Notes: generated by a model from the sequence alone, not told the origin. A stretch of DNA of 64,000 nucleotides from Planctomycetota bacterium (GCA_029259945.1 JAJDEF010000017.1:80042-144041), one strand, 5' to 3'. Positions 43,597-54,500 are shown, counted from the stretch's first letter. Program-made: numbers and translations.

Positions 43597-44931
43597 ATGA
43601 CCACCTCTCTAAATCGGCGAACTTTTCTCCGCGGCTTGGGTACCGCCCTATCGCTACCGTTCTTAGAAGGTCTTGCCCCGGCGCGTGCATTCGCCTCCAC
43701 CGCATCGCAGCCTCCGCTCCGCATGGCGTTTCTGTTCGTTCCCAATGGCATTCACATGCCCAACTGGACGCCTGTTGCCGAAGGCCGCCACTTTGAACTT
43801 CCGCCCACGCTTGCACCACTTGCCCCGGTTCGCGACAAGCTACTCATCCTTTCGGGCTTGGCCCATGACAAGGCGCGCCCCAATGGCGATGGCCCAGGCG
43901 ACCATGCCCGCTCTGCGGCCACTTTTCTTACCGGCACACAAGCCGTAAAAACGGCAGGGAAAGACACTCGGGTTGGTATCTCGGTCGATCAGGTCGCGGC
44001 AAAATTTCTAGGACGCACTACGAAATTGCCCTCGCTCGAACTTGGTTGCGAAGCAGGGCGATTGTCTGGTGATTGCGACAACGGCTACAGCTGCGCCTAC
44101 AGCAGCAACATCTCTTGGCGCACCCCTTCGAATCCAACGACCAAAGAGATCAATCCACGACTCGTCTTCGAGCGACTCTTCGGAGGCGGGTCGACTATTG
44201 ATCGATCGCAATCGCAAGCCAAACGCAATGCCGAACGCATCAGCATCCTCGATTTGGTCGCCGACGATGCTCGTCAACTCCGTCGCCGTCTCGGCAAATG
44301 GGATCAGCAGAAACTCGACGAATATCTCAATGGCGTTCGCGAAATTGAAAAACAAATTACCCAACCTCAAAGTGAGTTATTCCTCGAAGGCGAAGTCGTC
44401 CCTCCCCGCGGCATCCCCGCCAACTATGGCCAATATGTCCAGCTGATGGGCGATTTGATGGCACTTGCGTTTCAAACCGATCAAACCCGCGTCTGCACCT
44501 TCATGTTCGCCAACGCCGGCAGCGGCAATACCTATCCAATGCTCGACGTCAAAGAGGGCCACCACTACCTTTCGCATCACCAAAACGACGAAGAGAAGAT
44601 CGAGAAAATCGCAAAGATCAATCTTTATCATGTCCAACTCTTGGCGCACGTTCTTCAGCGGCTCAACAGCACCCCCGATGGCGAAGGCACGCTACTCGAC
44701 AACACCATGCTCGTTTACGGAAGCGCCATCGGCGATGGCAACCTTCACAACCACGACGATTTGCCGATCCTCGTGGCTGGCGGCGGACAACGAGCTTTCA
44801 ACACGGGTCGACACATTCGTTACCAAGAAGAAACCCCGCTGATGAACCTCTACCTCACCATGCTCAATCAAGCCGGGGTGCAACTAGATTCTCTCGGCGA
44901 CAGCACCGGCTTGCTCGACAACTTGGCTTAA
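43597..44931 (+). CDS. DUF1552 protein with Tat signal
   Basis: 444 residues from ATG 43597. The N-terminus TTSLNRRTFLRGLGTALSLP is a twin-arginine export signal, so the protein is likely folded with a cofactor in the cytoplasm before export. The body is a DUF1552 (alkaline phosphatase-like superfamily) chain with IHMPNWTPVAEG, DHARSAATFLTGTQAVKTAG, and GDGNLHNHDDLPILVAGGG. It starts 4 bp after the stop of the DUF1592 protein, so they are co-expressed; the pair is a recurrent planctomycete unit of unknown role. Confidence 0.9.
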   Translation: MTTSLNRRTFLRGLGTALSLPFLEGLAPARAFASTASQPPLRMAFLFVPNGIHMPNWTPVAEGRHFELPPTLAPLAPVRDKLLILSGLAHDKARPNGDGPGDHARSAATFLTGTQAVKTAGKDTRVGISVDQVAAKFLGRTTKLPSLELGCEAGRLSGDCDNGYSCAYSSNISWRTPSNPTTKEINPRLVFERLFGGGSTIDRSQSQAKRNAERISILDLVADDARQLRRRLGKWDQQKLDEYLNGVREIEKQITQPQSELFLEGEVVPPRGIPANYGQYVQLMGDLMALAFQTDQTRVCTFMFANAGSGNTYPMLDVKEGHHYLSHHQNDEEKIEKIAKINLYHVQLLAHVLQRLNSTPDGEGTLLDNTMLVYGSAIGDGNLHNHDDLPILVAGGGQRAFNTGRHIRYQEETPLMNLYLTMLNQAGVQLDSLGDSTGLLDNLA

Positions 44932-45112
44932 TTGGGTAGGCACTTCTCTTCATCGCGCGAACTTCAAAACTTGACGGTCGAAGGGGCTTGAGTTAAGCTA
45001 ATCCGCAACCAGACGTTTTCAATACAAGCCGTTTGCCGGTGCTGAGGCCAAACAAACCGACGTTGCGTCTGATTCGTTTCTTTGCTGCAACCCGAGAAGA
45101 AGGCTGGTGGAC

Positions 45113-45517
45113 ATGTCTCGACCGAATACTTTTTTCTCTTTCTCATCTAGCTTCTCAAGATTAGCCCTCCTCGGCGGTGCGATTGCTATTCTTGGAACAC
45201 TGGCAACTGTCTCCGCGCAATACCGCAGCAGTTATCCCTACGCTCGCCCACCGGCAGCCAGCAGACAGCTTCCAAGCTCTGCTCGTCATGTTGGCGGGTT
45301 CACCGGGAATCCTTATCGCGCTAGCCGAACCGCGCCAACAGGACTGCCTGTCAGCGGTAATCGCCATTCCTACTATGGCGGGACGGGTGGAGGAAATGCC
45401 TTGGGCCAGCGAGCCACGGCCAAGCCGTTTTCCAATCTACATCGTCCACAAGCCTTAGTCACGTCGCGGCAAGCGGCGCAAATAGAGGTTTCTAGAGGCC
45501 TTTGGTATGGGTATTAA
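45113..45517 (+). CDS. Small secreted basic protein, unknown function
   Basis: 134 residues from ATG 45113 (a GTG at 45107 adds two). The signal peptide is LALLGGAIAILGTLATVSA. The mature part is rich in Ser, Arg, Gly, Ala and Tyr (QYRSSYPYARPPAASRQLPS, and later HSYYGGTGGGNALGQRA) and has no recognisable domain, so it is probably disordered. Its 3' end overlaps the next gene by 11 bp, suggesting they are made together. Confidence 0.65.
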   Translation: MSRPNTFFSFSSSFSRLALLGGAIAILGTLATVSAQYRSSYPYARPPAASRQLPSSARHVGGFTGNPYRASRTAPTGLPVSGNRHSYYGGTGGGNALGQRATAKPFSNLHRPQALVTSRQAAQIEVSRGLWYGY

Positions 45518-46913
45518 CAAAAAATTTCCCCAAACAAAATTCATTTTAAGTCACTGGAATATCGTTATGCCATTCATCAGCAGTCGTAATTCAACACCAC
45601 AACACCTGGCCATGAGTGCCGTGATGATGTTCGTGACGCTTATTACTTGGAGCCGATCCCAGTCGGCCGTAGGCCACGAACGGCTAGCCCAGCCGCTGCC
45701 TCGCACGGCACTGAACGGTGCCATTCACTATCAACGTGCGATTTTGTTTCTGACTGCGGTCGATCCTGCCAAGCGTGCGGTGCTACAAAAGCCTATGTGG
45801 GAAATTATAACTACCGACATGATTGAAGAAGAGCTTGCCCCACTCAACGAGCTGTTGATTGAGTCAAGACATGCGATTCGTTCAGCCTTGGTAGGTTCGA
45901 ATCAGGCGGTGGCCGATTTTGGTCTCGATCTTCGCCAGTATATGGTCTCGTCGCTGCTGCCCCACAATCAGTCGATGGTCGATCTGGCTAAATTGATAAC
46001 TCTGCACGGCATGCAACGCGAATCAGCAGGACAGTGGAAAGAGGCCGCTGAAATCTATTTTGCCACACTACGAATTGGGCGGCACATGACCCATCAAACA
46101 ACCCTCGCCGAGGCCTTTGTAGGTGTAGAAATTCTCGAAACCGCCTACTTTGCCCTCGGATACTGGGCGACCAACTGCCCCGATGCCGCCTTGGTCGAAG
46201 AAGCGCTCGACTTACTCGCTGCAACATCAATTGGCATAGTCCAACCCGCTCGAACGATGCAGTCCGAGGCGAATATCCTCAAGATGCGGATAGAGACTTT
46301 GCAAAATGCGTATCCTGAGGGAGCTTGGGCCGAGATGCTGCTAGAGGTTTTTAACGCCGACATTCCGTCGGCAGACCCCGAAGGTTTGCGCAAGGCGGCC
46401 ATCCAAGTTGCGATAGACCGGGGGTTGCCACGCGAAGCCTTCGACAGCAAAGAAGCGTTTGTTAGCTATACAAACAATCTGAGTTCGGTCTATCTCGATA
46501 TGCTCAACGAATCGGTGTTATGTCTATCTCGATCTGCGCCAGAGTCGATTCGTTGTGGCGAAGCGGTGGCTCAAAAGTACAAACAGAAACTTATCGAGAC
46601 AAAGAATACTAATGCATGGAAGCCTGCCAAAATTGCATCTCTCTTTGCTGTTCATGAGGCAGAGCTTGCGGTCTTACGCACAAGCATGGCCATTGCCGCT
46701 GCCCGATCAGCAGGAGTTTACCCTGCGTCGCTCGAAGACATCGTCGATAAGTTTGACCGGCAAATGCCAACCAGCCCCTATGATGGCTCCCCTCTCGTTT
46801 ACCAAGTGCTGGAAGATGGCAAGGGCTTTTCGCTTACCGTTTCGAAAGCAAAGGTTGGAAACGTCGAGCTACCCGCCATCAATTTTGTCCATCGACCCAA
46901 AGAAGCAAAGTAG
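45507..46913 (+). CDS. Secreted helical protein, unknown function
   Basis: 468 residues from ATG 45507; ATG 45567 or 45612 may be the true start, since the hydrophobic segment MSAVMMFVTLITWSRSQSAV looks like a signal sequence near residue 36. The body is alpha-helical and hydrophilic, and resembles repeat-type scaffolds in its Ala-rich periodicity (LITLHGMQRESAGQWKEAAE). I do not recognise the family. AGAGG lies nine bases before the first ATG. It converges with two paralogous secreted proteins on the opposite strand. Confidence 0.7.
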   Translation: MGINKKFPQTKFILSHWNIVMPFISSRNSTPQHLAMSAVMMFVTLITWSRSQSAVGHERLAQPLPRTALNGAIHYQRAILFLTAVDPAKRAVLQKPMWEIITTDMIEEELAPLNELLIESRHAIRSALVGSNQAVADFGLDLRQYMVSSLLPHNQSMVDLAKLITLHGMQRESAGQWKEAAEIYFATLRIGRHMTHQTTLAEAFVGVEILETAYFALGYWATNCPDAALVEEALDLLAATSIGIVQPARTMQSEANILKMRIETLQNAYPEGAWAEMLLEVFNADIPSADPEGLRKAAIQVAIDRGLPREAFDSKEAFVSYTNNLSSVYLDMLNESVLCLSRSAPESIRCGEAVAQKYKQKLIETKNTNAWKPAKIASLFAVHEAELAVLRTSMAIAAARSAGVYPASLEDIVDKFDRQMPTSPYDGSPLVYQVLEDGKGFSLTVSKAKVGNVELPAINFVHRPKEAK

Positions 46914-46926
46914 CACCAAAACTTGA

Positions 46927-48408
46927 CTAGAACGGGCGGTCGTAGCGTTCAGACATGGTCTCGCGGGTCTCAGCAGAAAGATCTCGTAATTCGTTGACGA
47001 TGCTATGTGCCTCTTCTAGTCCGCGGTTTGCTTCGTCGGCTTGGACCAAATGTCGATCGCGAGTGACGTACGATTTCTCGAAGTAACCGTACGCACCGTA
47101 GCGGCCGTAACGGCGACGACCAGAGTCGTGCAAATTGGCTTCGCGGAGGTCGCTACGCATTTCTGCACGACCAACGACGCTGACAATCTCGTGTAGCGAA
47201 GCAACCACATCGCGGCCAAAGGCGACAACCTCTTGGTCAACTTGATGATCGGCGAGATCCTCGATCTTACGGGCATAACGCTCGACCCAAACTTTGACTT
47301 GGTGCAAGCTTTGAGGTTGGAGGTCACCGACAAACAGGTCGTCCAGGTAGCCGGTGACCGATTGAAAATACCGTTGCGAGGCGATGGCGATCGAGTCGTT
47401 GGTCGAGCTACCTTCATAAGGGGCGGCTGCGGTGGGGCCCACCGGGCTAGAGAGTACGGAAAGCACGCGGCGCAACCCACTTTTGGTAAGTTCACCTTCG
47501 AAAGTAATTGATTTACCGAAAGTAATCGATTTACCAGCGACACGTACCTCCCAGCTTTCAATCTCGTCGATACCGGCGCCATACTTCGACAGCAAATCGA
47601 GTAACAACGGCTTCGCAATTTCGTCAAGAATCGCAGCCTCCTGATCGAAATCGAGCGAGAGCCGACCCTGCGGAGGATTTTGCAATTCAATTTCAAGACG
47701 GATACCACGGATGCTGGCGATCACTTCTGAAATGTCTTCGGTGTTTGCTTGGCTATCTGGCAACACCTTGCTCTTAGCTAATGTACTAGCAACCTCGGCT
47801 GGGGCGAGCACGCCATCAAGGTCGAACGCCATGATAATGTGCGTGGACGGAGCGCTCGCTACGCGAAGTGCGTCGGCCAGATAGGGAGATAACTCGGGTG
47901 ACTTTCTGTTGCGCGATTTACGCACCCAACGAATGACATGCTGTCGATTGGCTGGGGACATGGCGCCGATGATCTTCGGTCCCAACGCAACCACAAAACT
48001 ATCGTTGGCACGTTCGACGGCCTGCATACCGGCTAAACGATCGAGTCGACCGCCGCTTCGAGCAGCAACATCCTGCATCGCCGGCATTTGACGAACATAC
48101 GCCACCGCGATTTCCCAAAGCGGCTGCATAAACTCAAAGTCCATTTCAGCAGCCATCAGGACATTTTCTGCCCCGGCAGGCAAGGCGATCATGCCAGCGC
48201 TGTGGGCCTGTTGACCTCGTCGTTCCCAGTGCTGTGATCGAGCAAGGGGGCTCGAATACGCCCCCTTCGCATTGATAATCACCAGGGTATTGGCAGAGTC
48301 GGGCACTCGATTCGCTAGTTGCTCTAGCTGACCATGCACCACACTGCCAGGAATCGTCAGCGCAACGCCCACCGCTGCCAGGAGCCGCAGGAAGGAAAGC
48401 CTTGGCAT
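46927..48408 (-). CDS. Secreted protein, paralogue 1 of a pair, unknown function
   Basis: 493 residues. The signal peptide is RLLAAVGVALTIPGSVVHG. The start of the mature part (ANRVPDSANTLVIINAKG) is shared with the neighbour at 48470-49957 (LTRVPAGANTLVLIDVET). Both continue with the same pattern of a hydrophobic beta strand, a Met/Ala-rich helix and RPDxW-like Trp residues, and both end in a Tyr/Gly/Arg-rich stretch (RRYGRYGAYGYF) and a charged helical tail. An 18-bp tandem duplication near 47504-47539 gives the internal repeat GKSITFGKSITF. No known domain is recognised. Confidence 0.75.
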   Translation of the reverse strand: MPRLSFLRLLAAVGVALTIPGSVVHGQLEQLANRVPDSANTLVIINAKGAYSSPLARSQHWERRGQQAHSAGMIALPAGAENVLMAAEMDFEFMQPLWEIAVAYVRQMPAMQDVAARSGGRLDRLAGMQAVERANDSFVVALGPKIIGAMSPANRQHVIRWVRKSRNRKSPELSPYLADALRVASAPSTHIIMAFDLDGVLAPAEVASTLAKSKVLPDSQANTEDISEVIASIRGIRLEIELQNPPQGRLSLDFDQEAAILDEIAKPLLLDLLSKYGAGIDEIESWEVRVAGKSITFGKSITFEGELTKSGLRRVLSVLSSPVGPTAAAPYEGSSTNDSIAIASQRYFQSVTGYLDDLFVGDLQPQSLHQVKVWVERYARKIEDLADHQVDQEVVAFGRDVVASLHEIVSVVGRAEMRSDLREANLHDSGRRRYGRYGAYGYFEKSYVTRDRHLVQADEANRGLEEAHSIVNELRDLSAETRETMSERYDRPF

Positions 48409-48469
48409 GATGTCTACCTCACGAACGAATTTTACACAGGCGATTTGAAAGGCTTGGCCGCGATAACTG

Positions 48470-49957
48470 CTAAAATTCGACGCCGTATTTCTGGGTCATT
48501 TGTCGGCGGATCGCCGCGCTATGTTGGTCGATCAGCTTGAACCCTTCGACGCGCATGTTCTTCGATTCTGCCATGGCGCCGGCTTGGATAGCGGAGCGCT
48601 GCGAGGCACTTTCTTTGGCGGCGTAAAGTCGATCTCCGCCACTCCGACGACCATAGTAGCCAGTGTTGTAACCACTGTAGCCCTGTCGGCCGCGTCCCAT
48701 CCCCGAGGTTTGAACCCCCGACTGAATGCCCCCTTGCCGTTTTGAAAGAGCCATCGCACGAAGCGAATTAGCCAACTGGCTGCCGTAATCAAGCAGTTCG
48801 TCGTCGACATGTAGAATCGGCATGCGGTCGATTTTTCGAGCGTAACGTTCCATGATTGCGGAACTCGCCTTGTTGCCCCGTAGATTGCGACGAAGATCTT
48901 TGATCAACACCTCGTTCGCTCGATAGTAAGTAAGCGAAGCCTCGCGGATTTTACTTTCGGAGACCTCTTTAGAACCCTCTTTCTCCGCATTTTTGAGCGT
49001 GCTGAATTTGGTCGAAGGAATTTCTACCACGCTAAAGACACGTCGCTGACCATCTTCCGAAAGCGGGCCACGCATCGTAATGGCCTTCTCTTCGAGTTCG
49101 AGTTTCCAATCGACAAGGTCTTCGATATGGGCCCCCAAGTCGTCCAGCGTATTGAGAACCAACTCTTTGGCGATTGCTTCGATAGGGGCGATCGGTTCTG
49201 CGAAGTCAATGCGAAGTTGGCCCTGAACATCCTTGCCAACAGCAACACGAAGCACGGCACCCTGCAGACTGGCAAGGACGGTAGCAGCTTCGGGGATCGA
49301 AATCCCCGACTTCTTGACCGCCGCTGAATCTTGCAAACGTTTCTCTAGTTCATGCGGACGGACGACGTCCTTAAGATCGATGGCCAATAGGATCGGCACT
49401 TTCGAGTTGGCAAGTTGCGCTGCCGATCGCAAATAATCGGAAAGTTGGCTGACACTATTCTTCTGAGTGAAATCAACCCAGCGCGAAACGAACTGACGTT
49501 CTGCAGGAAACATCACTCCCAGCTCTCGGTCACTGAACGAAACAAAGTAGGCATCGCTTGGTGTCCAGGCAGCCGAAACGCCGTTGATGCTCTCGACATA
49601 TCCGCCTTCACTACGTGCGATAGAACGCATCGACATCGGTTCCGAGAGTTCCATCGCGGCGAGTTCCCAAAGCCGGGAAAAGTTGTCGCCCGAACGAAGC
49701 GCTGCCGCCATCACCAGCTTGTTGGCCTCAGGTGGAAGAAAAATCGGACGCTCGACGTAACTCAGTTCAAGCTGTTTGCCCCAACCCTCTTCTTGCGCCA
49801 CGGGCGCCGCCAAAGTCGTTTCGACGTCAATGAGCACGAGCGTGTTCGCGCCGGCGGGAACCCTCGTGAGAAGATGGTCAAAGGGTTCCGCAGCAACTGA
49901 GGCAGCCTGAAGGGCGACGAGTGCAGCTATTAGTGACATTAAACGACAAAGCTTCAT
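48470..49957 (-). CDS. Secreted protein, paralogue 2 of a pair, unknown function
   Basis: 495 residues from ATG 49957, which has a GGGAG eight bases upstream. The signal peptide is LIAALVALQAASVAAEP. It is full-length similar to the protein 61 bp downstream, with the same domain plan: VPAGANTLVLIDVE, then VPILLAIDLKDVVRPHELEK, and a Tyr/Gly-rich segment YSGYNTGYYGRR near the C-terminus. Gene duplication is evident. Their role is unknown; export and the low-complexity aromatic stretch suggest a cell-wall or matrix position (inference). Confidence 0.78.
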   Translation of the reverse strand: MKLCRLMSLIAALVALQAASVAAEPFDHLLTRVPAGANTLVLIDVETTLAAPVAQEEGWGKQLELSYVERPIFLPPEANKLVMAAALRSGDNFSRLWELAAMELSEPMSMRSIARSEGGYVESINGVSAAWTPSDAYFVSFSDRELGVMFPAERQFVSRWVDFTQKNSVSQLSDYLRSAAQLANSKVPILLAIDLKDVVRPHELEKRLQDSAAVKKSGISIPEAATVLASLQGAVLRVAVGKDVQGQLRIDFAEPIAPIEAIAKELVLNTLDDLGAHIEDLVDWKLELEEKAITMRGPLSEDGQRRVFSVVEIPSTKFSTLKNAEKEGSKEVSESKIREASLTYYRANEVLIKDLRRNLRGNKASSAIMERYARKIDRMPILHVDDELLDYGSQLANSLRAMALSKRQGGIQSGVQTSGMGRGRQGYSGYNTGYYGRRSGGDRLYAAKESASQRSAIQAGAMAESKNMRVEGFKLIDQHSAAIRRQMTQKYGVEF

Positions 49958-50209
49958 TTTCTGAACTCCCAAGTACCTTGAGAAAGAACCCGTTACACGA
50001 AAATATGCAAGACCCCGGATTGTATCAGAAAAAATATCGGAGGCCAATCATTGCGGATACCGCGTTACTGCTTAAATTTAGTTGTGAACAAACCCATAGG
50101 AATCACCAGACCTCGAGACGCTGGCGTGAGATCGGGCTACTGATTACGATAGAGACGAGCATCGTCTACTTACCAAACCCGTCTCGGTTCTTTTCCTGGG
50201 TCGCTTAGG

Positions 50210-51466
50210 ATGTTGAATACACCGCGATTTTTTTCGTATAGCGTTTATCCGTGCGTTGCACTGTTGCTAGCCTCGCTTTTTGCAACCGGATGCCAACCGA
50301 AGAACGAGTACCAAGAGCCCCCTCCGCCGCCGGTGACGGTTGCCCACCCGGTGCAAAAGCTTGTGATTCAATCGCTCGAGTTCACCGGCACCACCGAGGC
50401 GGTCAATCGGGTCGACATTCGCGCGCGCGTCGAAGGCTTCCTCGAGAGCATCGAATTTGAAGAAGGCAAAGCCGTTCGCAAAGGCGATTTGCTATTCACG
50501 ATCGACACGCGTCCTTTTGAAGCGACCCTAGCACAAGCCGAGGCGAGCGTACGGCTCGCTCAAGCTCGGGTAGCCAGTGGGCAGGCCGACGAAAAACGAG
50601 CCTTTGCCGAAGTGGCCAATGCAAACGCCCAGCTTGCACGAGGCGAGAGAGCAGCACCCACCGGCGCGATTACGGCTTCTGAGATCGACGAGCTAAAAAC
50701 CAACGTGCTGACCGCACGGGCGGGCGTTGATGCCGCCAAGGCAGCCATCACTTCGGGCGAGGCAGAGATCGCCGCTGGCAACGCCCAAGTGACACAAGCA
50801 AAATTAAACTTGCAGTACACGCAGGTCCGGTCTCCGATCGACGGGCGCGCAGGCCGCCGTATGGTGGATGTCGGAAACCTAGTCGGCTCGGGCGAGTCGA
50901 CCCTGCTGACAAATCTTGTGCAGTACGATCCGATCTATGCATTTTTTACGATCAACGAAAACGATTTGCTAAAATTCAACCGTCGCCACTTAGAAAAAAT
51001 GGATGCGGCCATCGCTGCCGAAGGCAACGAGGAAATGGGACTCGACCAGCAAGTTTTCATCAGCCTGGGCGACGAAGAAGGATTCCCCCATGAAGGACGA
51101 GCCGACTATGCCGACTTGGCTGTCGACGATAGCACGGGGACATTTCTCATTCGTGCCGTCATTCCCAACGCGAGTCGTTTGATCCCGCCGGGCGCTTTTA
51201 TCCGGGTGCGAGTTCCCAAAGAAGAAGTCGAAGCACTGCTCGTCGACCAACGGGCCATCGGTCACGATCAATCAGGAGCCTATCTCTTGGTCGTCGGCAG
51301 TGATAACACCGTCGAGCGCCGGACCATCAAGCCGGGAGCTAAATTCGACGACCTCCAAGCGGTGACCGGCCCCATCGGGCCCGAAGATCGCGTGATCGTC
51401 AACGGACTACAACGGGCCCGCCCAGGGGCAAAGGTCGCCCCCCAAGAATTGAACACCACCCCATAG
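50210..51466 (+). CDS. RND efflux membrane-fusion adaptor lipoprotein
   Basis: 418 residues. A lipobox LFATGC near residue 28 makes it a lipoprotein. The adaptor motifs are clear: TGTTEAVNRVDIRARVEGFL, an alpha-helical hairpin at about residues 100-180, and QYTQVRSPIDGRAGRRMVDV. It belongs to the AcrA/MexA type and connects the inner-membrane pump at 51532 to an outer-membrane channel that is not in the window. A palindromic repeat supplies its last Pro codon and TAG stop. Confidence 0.94.
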   Translation: MLNTPRFFSYSVYPCVALLLASLFATGCQPKNEYQEPPPPPVTVAHPVQKLVIQSLEFTGTTEAVNRVDIRARVEGFLESIEFEEGKAVRKGDLLFTIDTRPFEATLAQAEASVRLAQARVASGQADEKRAFAEVANANAQLARGERAAPTGAITASEIDELKTNVLTARAGVDAAKAAITSGEAEIAAGNAQVTQAKLNLQYTQVRSPIDGRAGRRMVDVGNLVGSGESTLLTNLVQYDPIYAFFTINENDLLKFNRRHLEKMDAAIAAEGNEEMGLDQQVFISLGDEEGFPHEGRADYADLAVDDSTGTFLIRAVIPNASRLIPPGAFIRVRVPKEEVEALLVDQRAIGHDQSGAYLLVVGSDNTVERRTIKPGAKFDDLQAVTGPIGPEDRVIVNGLQRARPGAKVAPQELNTTP

Positions 51467-51490
51467 CCAGGCCATCCTGGCCTGAAAAGC
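51459..51490. repeat. Dispersed palindromic repeat, copy 3
   Basis: CCCCATAGCCAGGCCATCCT, then GGCCTGAAAAGC. The outer bases differ from copies 1 and 2 (CAGG...CCTG in place of CCGG...CCGG), and the change is compensatory, keeping the palindrome. Its TAG is the stop codon of the efflux adaptor. Confidence 0.75.
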
Positions 51491-51531
51491 CCCTATCGTC
51501 GACTTCACCCAACAAGAAAAAAACTTCACCG

Positions 51532-54500
51532 ATGCTCTCTCGCTTTTTCATCCACCGCCCGATCTTCGCCAGTGTGATCTCGATCGTCATCGTGATTGCG
51601 GGTTTGGTTTCGCAAAGTTCGTTGCCCATCGCGAAGTTCCCCGAGATTACTCCGCCCACGGTGCAGGTGACTTGTTACTACCCAGGGGCCAACGCGCAGG
51701 TGGTCTCTGACACGGTGGCGGCACCCATCGAGCAAGAGGTAAACGGCGTCGAGAATATGATCTACATGTCGTCGGTCAGCTCCGATGACGGAAGTTATAC
51801 GCTGACCGTCACCTTTGAAATCGGCGTCGACATGGATATGGCCACGGTGCTGGTGCAAAATCGCGTGTCGATTGCCACTGCCAAACTGCCCGAAGAAGTG
51901 CGACGACAAGGCGTGACCACCAAGAAAAAATCGACCAGCATCATTCAGTTCATTGCCCTGACTTCAGACAACGAGAATCACGATGCGTTGTTCTTGAGCA
52001 ACTACGCCACCCGATCGATTAAAGACGAGCTAAGCCGCATCAAGGGCGTCGGCGAAGTCACCATTTTTGGCGCTTCGGAATACAGCATGCGGGTGTGGCT
52101 CAATCCCGAGTTGCTCAAAGCTCGCAACTTAACCACCGAAGACGTGGTCGCCGCCATCAGCGAACAAAACGTGCAGGTCGCGGCCGGTCGACTCGGCGAG
52201 CCGCCGGCGGAGGCCCCGTTCCAACTGGTGATCAATACATTGGGTCGGTTGAGCGATCCCGAACAGTTTGAAGATTTGATTATCAAAACCTCGGGACGGC
52301 GTATCACTCGCGTGAAGGACGTCGCCCGCGTGGAGTTGGGTGCGAAAGACTATAAATATACGTCGACATCCAATGGCCAACCCTGCGCGACACTGTCGAT
52401 CTATCAGTTGCCCGGCGCTAATGCGCTAGACGTGGCGACTAAAATCGAAGCGAAGCTCGACGAGTTGAGTAAAATTTTCCCGCAAGGCCTGAAGTATGAC
52501 ATTCCGTTCGATACCACGCTGTTTGTAAAGGCCTCGATCGCCGAAGTGTATACCACGCTCGTGATCGCGGTCGCCTTGGTGGTCTTGGTGATTTACATCT
52601 TCTTGCAAGACTGGCGAGCTACGATTGTGCCCGTCGCTGCGATCCCCGTGGCGCTCGTGGGCACCTTCGCAATGTTGGGTGTCGCAGGGTTTTCAATCAA
52701 CACGCTAACCCTGTTTGGCATCGTCTTGGCCATCGGCATTGTCGTCGACGACGCGATTGTCGTGGTCGAGAACACCGACCGATTCTTGAAAGAAGGGCTC
52801 TCGTCCAAAAAAGCGGCCGAGAAAGCGATGGACGAAATCACGGGCCCCGTGATCGCCACCACGCTAGTCTTGCTGGCCGTCTTTGTGCCGACGGCCTTTA
52901 TGGGCGGCATCACCGGGCAGTTATATAAACAATTTGCTCTGACCATTTCCGCGGCAGTGCTCTTTAGTACGATCAATGCGCTGACACTCAGTCCCGCGCT
53001 TTGCGGCATCTTCATGCGGAAGTCGACGGGAAAGAAAAATATTTTTTTCCGCCTCTTTAACAGCGTGTTTGATGGCGTGACAAATGTCTACGGCTTCGTG
53101 ATTGGCCAATTTGTTCGTCGCGTAGTCATTGTGCTACTGCTGTTCGCAGGCTTGCTAGGAGTCACCGGATGGGGCTTTATGCAAATCCCCACAGGATTCC
53201 TGCCGACTGAAGATCAAGGCTATTGCTTTGCAAATATCCAGCTGCCCGACGCAGCTTCGCCGGGGCGAACTCAGGAAGTACTCCTAAAACTAGACAAGAT
53301 TGTTGCCGAAACACCAGGCGTTGCCGACTGGATTTCGGTCTCGGGGTACTCGCTGCTCAGTGCAACCAATGGTGGTAACCTTGGCTTGATGGCCATTGTC
53401 TACGAGCCGTGGGAAGAACGGCAGACGCCTGAACTGTCGCAGGACAGTATCGTCGCGCACCTACGGCGCGAGTTCGCCAAGGTCCAGGAAGGCATCGTCA
53501 TTGCGTTTGTTCCGCCACCCATCGATGGTTTAGGCTCCGCCGGGGGATTTCAAATGCAACTGCAAGACCTGGGGGGCGTCGGTCTCGAAGAACTCCAGGC
53601 CGTCGCGAACGAACTGGTCGCCGACGGCAGCACCCAAGCCGGGCTCACTGGCATGAGCACCACAATTCGCGCCAATGTGCCGCAACTGTTTGCCGATATC
53701 AACCGGACTAAAGTCAAGACGCTGGATGTTCCGCTCAGTTCGGTGTTCAACACGTTGCAGGCTTATCTCGGATCGACTTACATCAATGACTTCAACAAGT
53801 TCGGACGCACCTATCAGGTGCGCATTCAAGCCGATCATGAGTTTCGCGTCGAAGCCGACGACATTCGCAACCTCGACGTGCGCAACCGAAATGGCGATAT
53901 GGTTCCGATCGGTACGTTTGTCGATGTGCAAGACTCGCTTGGCCCGCAAGTGATTCAACGTTACTTACTTTATCCGTGCGCCCAAATCAATGGCGAGCCA
54001 GCCGCCGGTTATAGTTCGGGCCAGGCACTACAGTTGATGGAGCAGATGGCAGCCCAAAAGTTGCCCCCGACGATGGGTTTCCAGTGGACGGGCATGTCGT
54101 TTCAAGAAAAAGAATCGAGCGGCGGACAGGCACTCATCTTTGGGTTGGCTGTGGTGTTTGTCTTCTTAGTGCTCGCTGCCCAATACGAAAGCTGGACTAG
54201 CCCCGCAGCAGTCCTTGCCGTGGTGCCACTGGCCGTGCTGGGGGTGGTGGTTATGTTGGTTGTGCGACAGGCGGACAACAATGTTTACACGCAAATTGGC
54301 ATCGTGCTGCTGGTGGCCTTGGCAAGTAAAAACGCGATTCTTATTGTCGAATTTGCTTCGGAACAACGCCGCGAAGGTTTGAGTATTCGAGAAGCCGCCT
54401 CGAAAGCTGCCCGGATGCGCTTCCGCGCGATTCTAATGACGGCATTCTCCTCGATACTTGGCTTCATGCCCTTGCTGATAGCCAGTGGTGCCGGAGCTGC

